A stretch of 64,000 bases of DNA from Rhyacichthys aspro (taxonomy: Eukaryota; Chordata; Actinopteri; Gobiiformes; Rhyacichthyidae), in contig CM072151.1 of NCBI GenBank assembly GCA_036850595.1, positions 16,779,307 to 16,843,306 on the forward strand. Direction: 5' to 3'. Both the position numbers and the translations under genes were made by a program. Under the pieces are notes generated by a model. It saw only the letters and a program-made list of their open reading frames with translations. It was not told the origin of the DNA and ran no database searches. Numbering within the stretch: position 1 is the first letter of the stretch; the number at the start of each line of letters is the position of its first letter. Of this stretch, positions 35,737 to 47,700 are shown piece after piece.

Positions 35737-38700
35737 ATGGCTCTAGCAGTGTCACTCATTTGTCTGCTTGGAATTATTATGAGCTGTGTTTCAGGTAAGA
35801 ATATATTACTCAGTAATCCCTGATATCATGAATCATATTTTTACCTTGGTAACAGTCTCTTTTTTCATTAGTCTCTTAATTGAACCACCAGGTTAGTGGT
35901 GAGCTAAGGCTACATGAACCTACTTTATTTTTTATTCTGTCATTTTGAGACTATTCACTACAGATCATTACGTTGTCTTTTGAAGTTTTTATTGACAATG
36001 ATTTGAAATGCTTGAAAAATTCATGCCGACTACAATAGTACCTCTCTATTTTACAATCAATAGTGTAGTGTGTTAATGAAACCATTGCATATCTGTTACA
36101 CTTAAAGGTAAAAGATAAAACAAAATACACATTGACGGCACTCCCTAAATGGCCTACTTCTTGATTTTTTACATTATTTTTTTTTTGAGTGTAGATCACT
36201 GGGGCTGATTTATATAAGCACTGAGGTCAGCCTGACGTGTTTGGCTCTGTCCATACAATGCTTTAGGGCCTCACAGGGAGGAGGTGGGCAGTGTGTATCC
36301 TCAGAAACAGGAACCCCACCTAGGCCACACTGTGCTGGCCTATTGAGCCCGACCCGGCCCTATCTGTCCCGGCTTCCTGTTTTGACACAGCTCCGCTCCG
36401 TTTTCTGCACCGTTGGAAAAATGGCCGGGCTACAGTTACAAAACAAAAGCACTCGGTCGCATTTAGAAGATTTGTTTTTGTCCCTTTTCTTTTTAAACGA
36501 ATTACATTTCCGTCACTTTTGCTAAAAATCAGCTGCAGATCATCGTTTTAAGCACTCACTGATTTATTCCTTCACTATTCCAGCTCTAGATCTTCGGTTC
36601 ATGCCTGATCCACCGACTCTGAACATCTATGGCACTTACAGGATGAACAAGTCTGAAAACCTTGAGCTGACCTGCAGGTACGTTTAGAGAAGTACCTTCC
36701 CATAATGCACCTTCAATCAGTGTTCATCATTGATGCATTGACTTGTGCAGGGGTCGCCAGTACCTGAAGTGGAGCACACCTGCCATTAGTACCCGCTTCT
36801 CCATCAGTGACTGCAGCGGCTCAGGCCTCTTCTGCACAACGCTGCACATCTCCAACGCCACAGTCAACGAAACCGGACTGTACCAGTGCTCCTACAAAGA
36901 CCTGAAGGCCGAGGATGGCAAGACGTCTGCGTCCGCTTACGTGTTTGTCCACGGTCAGTTCAACTCAGCTGTGTTGGCATGGTTTGTTGCATTGGGTTAC
37001 AGTGATACATTTATGTGATCTGCTCATAGATCATAAAGTGCCGTTTGTGCCCTCTGAGAAAGAGTACGAGGTGGTGTTTATCCGCGAAGGAGAGCGCGTG
37101 GTCATCCCCTGCAGAGGCTCAGTGGAGAATCTCAACGTTACGCTCCATACTGTAAGCATGAGCTGTTACTGTAATGTCTAAATGTCAAACTTTATCCACC
37201 AAGTACCATCTCATAATGTATTTGTTTCTCCAAGTACCACCTACAAATGCAGTAATGATTATGGACATAAAAGAGGTTTAAAGTGTTTTTAGTTCAATTT
37301 AAATACAGTTTAAGTGCTTCTTGTTGGACTTGAATGGGTCCAGGGCAGTTTTAGTTTGATTTTAACAAGCTTTATGGTGTTTAAGTTGGTCTTTGAAAGG
37401 TTTTCATTGATTTTTCATTGATTTTAGTTGGACTTTAACAGGTTCAGATGAATAGATTTTAACCTTTTTTAGCTGGATTTGAATTGCCTCAAGTAGTATT
37501 TTTTTATTTGGACAAAATAAAATGGATAGGGATCAAAATTGTCTCTCTCTGTTGGAGGATAATAGAGCTATCATTACAAAAAAAAACAAAAAAAAAAACA
37601 AGTGCAGTTTGGGTTATCATTTTTAATTTCAGTCTAAAAAATAAAATACTACCACAGTTTGAGAACCACTAATCTATTAATCCACCCTTTTTTTTCTTTT
37701 TTGACATTGTAAACTTCAGGCTTTAAAACTCAACTGGCTTTAGATTTTTGACCCTCTGAGCTTGTGGTAATTTGTAGAGGGGAGTTTACACCAAGGTAGA
37801 GAGTCATTTCAGCTGAACGTGTGCTTTGTTTGTTTAAAAGAAGCTGAAATTCCTCTGGTAAATTATATATCAGTAATGAGCAAATGATGCACTGAACTGC
37901 CAAGAATAAGTCTGGGAAATGTCTCGGAAAAAAATGGATTCAAAAGAGTGTGAACCTTAGATTTAATCGAATTTTCTTTCCCAAGTGGGTGCCTGAATCA
38001 GTCCCTAACACAAAGCTGTCAATATTATTTACAGATCACAGGTTTGGATAACTCAAATGACATCACTTTCCCTAAACCTCCAGAGAAACAAAATCCCAGT
38101 TCTCATGACTTCATATCAGTCTTAGGCCTATTATAACTGATGATAATACATTTCTACATTTTCCAAATCCATTAATTTATCTTGTCTGTCAGAAGTATCC
38201 AAAAAAGGAGCTTTATCCTGATGGGAAGGACTCTCTGTGGGAGGCCAAGACTGGTTTCACCGTCCCCAGCCATCTCATCAGCTACGCCGGGGTGGTCTTC
38301 TGCCAGACACGCATCTCCAACGAGACCTTCAAGTCCCCTCTGTACATCGTAGCAGTTGTTGGTACGTCCTATATAAGGTTTCGAGAGAGAGAGAGTGCGT
38401 ATTCTCCGGAGAACAATAGTGGGTCCGCTCACTGCCGTTGTCTTCCCGCCCTTTTCCGCAGGATACAAGATCTACGACCTCTCCCTGACCCCTGCACAAG
38501 TCCGTCTGTCTGTGGGCGAGCGCCTGGTGCTGAGCTGCACCGCCAGCACCGAGCTTAACGTTGGCATCGAGTTTAACTGGACCCACTCCGGACAGGCCCT
38601 GGTCAGTGTCCAAACCTGCTTCTTCCTTATTCTCCTCATGTGGATGTAATGTTCTTGCACTGATTGAGTCAATTCTGCCAAACACGGCTCCAAATGTGCA

Positions 38701-41700
38701 AAATTCTTGTGTAATACTTCCTGGTATCTCAGTACATCCCTAATTTCCTGCTTTGAGGAATCATTCAGCTCGTTCAAAGCAGGTCAAAGTGTAAAAATGT
38801 TGTTGTCCATGTTGCGTTGAAGTCCTCTTATTCTTTAATCGGTTTGGTTTTGTCATGTGCCTGATTCCTCTCACGTTAGACTTCGGTAAACGGCTCCAAA
38901 GTGACTCACACCACTCCTCACAAGAAGAAGCTGTGGAACTCTCTGGAGCTGTCGAACACACTCATCGTGGAGAATGTGACGCAGGACCACACCGGAGAAT
39001 ACACCTGCACTGCATCCAGCGGGCTGATGGAGAAAAGTGCCACGGCTTTTCTCAAGGTTTACGGTATGAGCAGTAAGATCAGAATAACATACTTTTTAAT
39101 GGGAGTTTTAAATTGAGTTATTTGACTTCTGTCTTCTACAACTTCCCTTTTGTCCAAACCAAGTGTCAGTGACTAGATATTTGTCTTTTGTCCAATTCTT
39201 TCTTTATATATGCACATTTTCACTTGTGTTTAACTATTTTTTTCATTTTCTCGCCTTGAGATAGATAGACATGAGGATGCTATGGGTTTAATAATAAAAA
39301 CAAATCAAAATTTCTGTTACCGTATAGACTGATGAATGGAATATTGTGCTCTGTCTTGCATCCAACTTTGGAAACTCTGACTCTTAATGTCTGTGTGGAA
39401 ATATAGATGATGCTTTTGGAATAAAAGGCACACCAGTAGCAATAGATGAAGCCCCCCCGTTCATTTAGGGTGTGCCCACTGTACAGAAAAGTTCATTATG
39501 GCTAGCTGTAGAAATCTTTTGTTTCAGTCTACGTCGGTCAAATGATGAACTTGTTGTCTCATGTTTCCAGAAAAACCTTTCATTGACATGAAGGAACCAT
39601 GGACAAACGTCTGGGAGGTGAATGTGGGCGATCAGACATCCATCCTGATTCCAGTCAAATACATAGCCTATCCTGAACCCAGCTTCAAATGGTACACTAA
39701 GGGCGTATGTCAAATAGATGTTTTGTGATCTTTGACGTGTTTTATAAATGATACAATAGGTGTGTTTTCTTTTCAGGTTAAAAAATGGCCAGCCTCTAAA
39801 AGATGACTACAGGATCAAACAGAAAAGCGATGCTCTTGTCATTCGTGGAGTCACAGAAATGGACGCTGGGAACTACACAATGATCCTGACCAATAAGATC
39901 ACTAAAGAGGAACAGCGGCGCTCCTTTGAGCTGCTCGTCAACGGTACACAGTGTGCTATGTGCTTTTTCTTAATGTTGAAGAATATTTGAGCTGCACTTG
40001 GAGCTTGGAGACTTTCTGAATGTCTTAAACAGGAGAATGAGACCTGGAGACAGGACACTCAACACAGTGTAGTATTGAATATGCAAGTGTGTCCATGCTT
40101 CTGTGAGATTACGAAGCCTAACAGTAGGGCAATGCCAAAGAAATGTAGCTGTAGCTATCAAAATGACTCAAAAACAACTAAAATTGAGCTCATTTAGGCA
40201 TTTTGACAACCTTGGTTAAAGTATTAAATAATAATTTACATCTGCTAATCATCGAGCAGTTGGAGCAGCTTTGCCTGATATGCTGTTGGGCACTGAGTCG
40301 TCATAGTCGACAATTCTTACTCTTATGTAAATGAAGTGTTGATTGAGACGTATTCTGTCAACATTTAAGAATGAGGACAAATTGGTAGTTCTCTTTCTAA
40401 ATGTATTTGTTTTATTATTCACATGACAAATCTTTATTTTACAATTTTAACACGTTTTTCCATAAGCATAAGCTTTTTTTTTCCAACTTCAATCAACCTA
40501 TCAAAGTCAAAAAAGAAAAACAAGAAAAGATGTAAAGAAATCACATCAAAGAATAAGAAAAAGCAATGGTATTTATTCAACTATATATTTAAGTCTGAAA
40601 GTCTGTCCCTCTGCAGCATCTGTAAAGAAACAAGCTGGCTCTCAAGTAAATTTAGTTGATGATCCTGAGGTAGAGAGAAGGAACTTTTTTTTTTTTTTTT
40701 TCATTTAAGCCATAAGTGAAGTGAAGACTAAAATTCTCCTAACCTTTATTGGATTCACTCTTTAAATGCTTCTTTTTCTCTCCCACAGTACCTCCTCATA
40801 TCATTGAGAAGGAGGTGGCTGTAGACACCGATGTTTACCCGTACGGCAGCAGCCCCACCCTGAGGTGCACGGCCCGCGGCGTTCCCACACCTGCACACAT
40901 CCAGTGGCAGTGGATGCCCAAGGAGGACTGTCCCGAGGCTTTCTCGTAAGTCACTCTGAGATTAAGACAGTGAAGGGAGAGCCCCCAGTTTACTGTAGGT
41001 CAACACGCACTGTCGCATGTCCCTCGTTGTCAACAGCCTGTTGACTTAGACGGAAAATAGCTGCTTTCGTGATGTTGACAAAAACAATCGAGGAGACAAT
41101 GAGAGCGCACTACGACCTGATGTAGATCAGCGGATGTGTTTCACGCACGTCACAGCAGCCATTTTTAGAAGCACATTATGAATCCAGTATATTTCCAATG
41201 TATTGTCACATTTTACTACTCCCGGTCAGTCTTCTAAACAAAAAAAGTTGTGTCTTATGGTTCGGCTGAAGGACTCTGAAGTGATTACACAACAGTACAC
41301 ACAGGTACACAATGAACCCAGGACAGTTGATAGAATGGAGAAGTTAGATTTAGCTGCGTCAACGAATGAAGACCATCATAGGATCCTTATCTCCTCCATG
41401 CACATCCGAGGACTTCCTCTGTCCTCCAATACATTTCCTGTTATTACGTGTGGCTGTGTCAAAAAAAGAGCTTTGTCTTGCTAAATCTGTGTCTTTTTTG
41501 AGTCCGTTTGGCTCCTCACAATCACAAATCTGTAAACTTATGTAAAAGAAGAAAAGAAAACGTCTATTAACACAGTTAGTTCAAACTCAGGGAGGTGTTT
41601 CATAATCAGATGTGTTGTGTCCAACAGTTCAGGGCTGGTGAAGTCTGCGGTCCAGCTGGAGGACTGTGGCAGCTGGAGAGACATCAACAACAACACCGGT

Positions 41701-44700
41701 CACAACCGAGTGGAGCGGATTTTCACCAACACTGACCACACGAATAAGGTACCTTTTATAAAAACTAGATTATACATATATGAATAATTTAACTGACAGA
41801 CAAATTACATGTCCATTAGAAGATCATGAGCTCTTTGAAGATCCAGAAAGCAGAGGAGCACGCTCTGTACAGATGTGTGGCGGCTAATAAAGTGGGAGAA
41901 GATTCACGCGTCGTCTTCTTCCATGTGACACGTAAGCACACTGCTTCGTCTTGTACTTTGTCTGACATGAATCGCTTGTTTACTTCTCCGAACATGCTGT
42001 AAATTGATAGAAATAAGAAAAACACAAAGAAATGAGAGTCTATTTGCCAGGTGGGCTTGAGCTGAGTGTGTCTCCGTCCAACGAGCCCTTGGAGGAGGAC
42101 GACGTGCTGCTGCGGTGTAAAGCCGACAGGTTGATCTACGGGAACCTGGCCTGGTTCCGTGTGACCAACGAGTCTGAGCCGTTCACCTCAGTGCAGCCCT
42201 GTCGCTCCCTGGCCCTGCAGCAGAAGCCCCTCTCTCAGGCCGTACTGTCCGGAACCAAGGGCTCCAACATGACTCTGGAGCTGCCTCTGCCCAACGCCTC
42301 CTTCCAGGACGAGGGACTGTACGCCTGTCAGGTGGAAAACATCAAGACGGGGGAGAAAACCTGCCTGCTCAGACGTCTCATGCTCAGAGGTATTTGAAAG
42401 AAAGTATTTGAGACTTGTGGGTTGAACGGTAGCAGAGTGGTTGGTTAGCACTCCTTCTTCACAGCAAGAAGGTCGTGAGTTCAAACCCCGGCCGACTCAA
42501 ACATCCTTGGTTACTTCTGTTTTTTCTTTGAGGAGTCTGAATGTCCTCCCTGTGTCACTGTGGGTTCTCCAGCTTCCTCCCACCGTCCAAAGACATGCAT
42601 GTATAGGTCAACTGGCAACTCTAAAGTATCCCTAGTGAATGAATGTGAGAGTGAAAGGTTGCCTGTTAATGTTTGTCTCTAAGTGTCAGCCCTGCGACGA
42701 ATGCGATGAATTTGAAACTTTTAAACATCAGATCGGACTGTGATGGAATTATTTACAGGTGCATAATGTTAGAATGCAACTGATACGTTTGATATTTTCT
42801 CGTTTCAAATGCAATTTTAGCTTTGGAACCAGCGAGGATTCTGAGTAATTTAACTGACCAGAAAGCTAATGTGAGTACAACGGTCACACTTCTCTGTGAT
42901 GCTGCTGGGACGCCCAACCCCACAGTGATCTGGACCAAGAACAACCACACTGTAGTAGAAGGCTCAGGTACGGCCATTTTCATTTATTTAAAGCAACACC
43001 GTGTAACTTCTCAGTTATTTACGGAAAAAAATTAAGATGCTTTGTTCTTTTATGATCTTTAAGGTGTTATTCTGAGCCAGGACAACTATATTTTGACCAT
43101 TCAACGTGTGAAGAAGGAGGACAGCGGCCTGTACACCTGCACGGCATGCAACAGTCGAGGATGTGACATCTCACAGGCCTTTTTGATCACAGAAGGTACT
43201 TTTTTTTTTAATGCTTGCTGAAAATGAATAAAGAGAATTCTAAGGGTGTATGATATATTTGTGTTAAGTGTTGGGCATCACTACCATATTGCTTTTGCTA
43301 TATTTTCACATCGGTGACACACATGCAGTAACTATTTGTAGGTTAATATGATTTCCACCCCTAAAAGTGAACCAAAAACTACTTACACATATGTTTATCA
43401 GAGCCAGAGGTGACAAAAGTATTCACAGATACTTGTACTATTTACTCAAGTAAAAGTAAAAAAGTACAATCTCTGAAATGTACTTAAGTAAAAAGTAAAA
43501 CATTTGTGATAACTCTGCAATAACTCTTATAAACAATCTGCTCTTTCAGTTTAGGTTTCAGACACAATAATCAAGACTGAACCAGTGGTGAAATTGTGAT
43601 TTGTTAATCCTTTATTTTCATTCTGCATCATTCACCACAATCACACAATCACCAAACAATATTAGGTGTTGTATGAGTTTATATCAATAACATTTTTTGC
43701 AACATGCATCAATTGCCTTCTCTTATTTTGGCGGGGCTTGACTTTTCCACACTTGTTAGTTACATCTTTTACGTCATGTCATCATGGATTGTAAAAGTAA
43801 CAATGCTGTTTTAACAATGCAAGCAGTGGAAACTACAGATATTTGTGTTTAAAAGTAGGGAGTATTTGTAAAAATCGAAGTACAGTAATAAAGTACAAAT
43901 ACTTGCCAGGTCTCACTGTCTCACACACTATTTTTGATACCAAATAAAGAATAAGAATACCTTTGCTTCCGCATTAAAGGAAGTCTCCTCAGTTTAGTGC
44001 ACATCCTCCAGGGAATTTCTAAATCCAACACAATGATGAGCCTTGGAGGACAAAGGGAGAGGTCTGCCCTGCCCTGTCCCGGCTCCAGCTCTGGCCCATC
44101 CACCCAAACAAACGCACGAGAACCAGGGCCTACGTGACCTGGTACTCGCCAACACCACACAGCCCCAGTTCCAGCCGCTAGAAGCTGTTACTAGGCCTTT
44201 GGGAGTCTGTATTTAAGATGATGAAACTATGATTATTCCTGTCGTCTTTTTGTTTAAGTCTGATTCCTATATGTTCCGTTACTCCAGGTGTAGAGGAGAA
44301 GACTAACGTGGAGCTGATCGTTCCCATCGGCTCGGTGGTCATCGCCATGTTTTTCTGGTTACTGATCGTCTTTGTCATCCGTGGGAGAAAAAAAGTAAGC
44401 CACACTTTTCCTTCCTTGGATTTTCCCAAGAGAGCGGAGCCGATAATGAACGATTCGAACAACAACAGCTAAAAGACACAGCAGCACACATTCTGCGTGG
44501 GCGAATGACTGATTGAAAGTGACTGGTCTGGCTCTCGATGGCCGCTCTTTTGTGTGCGAGAACAACGGGGCGCTTCATGCTCCCAGAAGTCACGTACATC
44601 CCCGCCAGAGCCACGGTGGGCCCCTTTTCACTGGAGGGGCACCAACAGCACTCCAATAATTCCTAGATATGATTAAACCAGGCAGAATTAAAGCAAATAG

Positions 44701-47700
44701 TACAGTATGTGTGTCTTTATCGATAATGAGGTGTTGTTTTTCCAGCCCAGCGGCGGGGATCTGAAAACAGGCTACCTCTCCATGATCCTGGACGCCGAGG
44801 ACATGCCCATGGACGAGCAGTGCGAACGGCTCACGTATGACGCCAACAAATGGGAGTTCCCTCGGGACAGACTGAAACTAGGTGACATTTAACACGAGAA
44901 TTATAACATAAATGGAAATCCCTTTTATTCTTCACCTACAACCTTCTGGAACAATATGGAGATGGATCCTAGTGTTAAATATTGCACTTGTCTGTCTGTA
45001 TTTCATGGTTTAACTCCTTTGTTTGCATGTTTTTTGTGGAGCTTTTCAAACTTGAACTCTCATCAAAACAAAAGTTAGGGCCAGGTTTCTTTACAAAATC
45101 CTGCATAGTATCCATTTAAAGACCTGCATTCCATTTTTTTTATTTGCACATTTTTTCTGGATCATATTATATACAGAAAGTAAGAATGCTGTCAATAATA
45201 TACAATTTAAATGTTTTATTGTTGTTTTTTTTATTTTTTCAATTTGCAAAATGGAAAAGTGAGTAAAAAGACAAAAACTTCCATTTTTAAAGTGATCCCA
45301 GAACAAGAAGTTCTCCTGACGTGATGGTGTAACAACAACATCATGGAGTCTGACCTGGTTCTAGCTGGGATTACATAGTCTGGTTTAGTCTAGGTTCCTT
45401 TTGAGATTTGATGGTGTAGTTTAGTCCAGTTTGGCCTGGTTTTGTCTGGGATTCTCCAAATGTTTGAACAAAACCTGCCCAGATCCTTCAAAAACAGACA
45501 GAGATAGACAGAGCTAGAACAAAGTCTATAATTGTCTTTTGTTTTTTAACTTTGCATTTTGTAAACTTATACAAATACACATACTTTATACTTTTCTTTT
45601 TACGTCCACAGCTGCTTTTTTGCACAGTACTGTATTTTTCAAGTCTGTGTTTATTTACAGGTGAGCCGCTGGGACGAGGAGCCTTCGGGCAGGTCGTGGA
45701 AGCCGCCGCTTTTGGCATCGAGAAGGCCACAACGTGCACGACCGTAGCGGTGAAGATGCTCAAAGGTTAGTGTTATGCTTTTATATTCATAGTCAGTGTG
45801 TGCTTACGTAAATATCTCACTCTCTTATGTTTTTTTTTTCACGTTTCGGTGACAGAGGGAGCCACTGCGAGCGAGTACCGTGCCCTGATGTCTGAGCTGA
45901 AGATTCTCATTCACATCGGACATCATCTCAACGTGGTCAACCTGCTGGGGGCCTGCACAAAGCCCGGAGGTGAGTTAACGTACTGTACTCCGCTCTAAAG
46001 CCACAACTTTAACCCGGACTAATTCCACTGTCGCCTTTTCCCAGGGCCGCTCATGGTGATCGTAGAGTACTGTAAACACGGAAACCTCTCCAGCTATCTG
46101 AAGAGTAAGCGTGGAGAATACAGCCCCTACAAGGTAAATGATGTATGACCCTCTCACGGCTCATTAAAGCAGACCTCTGATGTGGTTATAGCCTGACCGC
46201 AGACCATTACACGGCTATTGTAACACTATGGGCTGACCGGAGTGTGTACTGGTCCACAGAGGAAGCGTGTGGACAGCCAGAGGTGGGCGACTTCAGAGGA
46301 GGATGTGACTGAAGGGGATCTGGGTCTGGGGAAGATCGCACAGCTGGATATTTGCACCGGAACAGCCGTGTGCTCTAATGCAGGAGACAGGGCTTTAGGC
46401 AGCAGTGTGGACACCCTGGAAGGTAATGAAGGCGGATCAGTTTTGGGGTTTGTTTGGGGTTTTTTTTAGACAGTTAAAATGATAATAAAACTACCTCGTG
46501 TCTTTAGAGAGCTCTGATGATGAGCATCTGACCATGGAGGATCTGATACGCTACAGCTTCCAGGTGGCCAAAGGCATGGAGTTTCTGTCGTCACGCAAGG
46601 TAAGAGCGTTATTATGATTAGCATGCACGCTATATGAATGCACTTTTAATTGTTGTTGTACTAAACTACTTTTGGAATTTGTTGTTGTCGCTTGTATTGT
46701 TTGTAATAAAGTGTGCCGCAGACCTCTTGGCTTGGTCACCCTTGTAAAAGAAAACTGGATCTCAGTGGGTTCTTGGTTAAATAAAGGTTAAATAAATAAA
46801 AATAACAAATTATCAGCAAATATGGACAAAAAATACTCAATAGTCCCCTCAGGATTTTTTATAAAGTTAACGGAGGTTTTGCTTGTTTTTTTGTTTTTGT
46901 TTTTTGTTTTGCATTTTTATAAATTTAAAAAAAAAACATGTGTGAGGTGGTCATTTCAACCACATCTGGAAAGTGAGATCAAACTTCACCATATTCCATT
47001 TGATTTGCACATGATCTTTGATTCTCATTTTTGAACCCAGAGGGAATACTGCTAAAATGTGTAATCAGTGTTTTTAACAGGAGAAATACTTTTTTAAACA
47101 TACATTTTTGCACAATACACCACAGCTTTCACTATTACAAATAATCTGTAGAGGTCATGCTACACTGAATTCACATCATCCCAAAATCACATCATCTGTA
47201 TGGGAATGCACTTTTACCTGGTTCGGTTTGTTTATACTTCTGTTTGTGTGTTGCTCTGTAGTGTATCCATCGAGATCTGGCAGCCAGGAACATCCTGCTT
47301 TCAGAGAACAATGTGGTAAAGATCTGTGACTTTGGCCTGGCTAGAGATGTCTACAAAGACCCCGACTATGTCCGCAAAGGAGATGTGAGTCACCTGAACT
47401 AAAATGGACCTTTTGAAGCTCTCTTGAATGAACACTGTTTATATATAACTCTTTTTCACCGGTGCAATTTTATGTAATGTGCAATACCTGTGATACAATC
47501 TGCAATTTACTCTTTTTTACTATTTAATCATACTCATATTCATTTATTGTACACATTTCTAGTCCATTTTAGTTTAAATTGTTTTAGCATAGTTGCACAT
47601 ATATAGTCTGTTTTGGTTTATCTTGTCTTAGAATATAATTTTTGTTCTGGACAGATTGCCTTTTCACTTTGACGCTGTGTGATACTGTTGCTGCTCCAAC

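Noticed and set aside
41203..41484. 93-codon plus-strand frame in kdr intron 10
   Set aside because: No Ig or other domain, no matching splice phases; the flanking kdr exons 10 and 11 join directly in phase.
43921..44656. Several minus-strand frames opposite kdr introns 15-16 and the membrane exon
   Set aside because: Antisense shadows of kdr plus intron; no independent protein signature.
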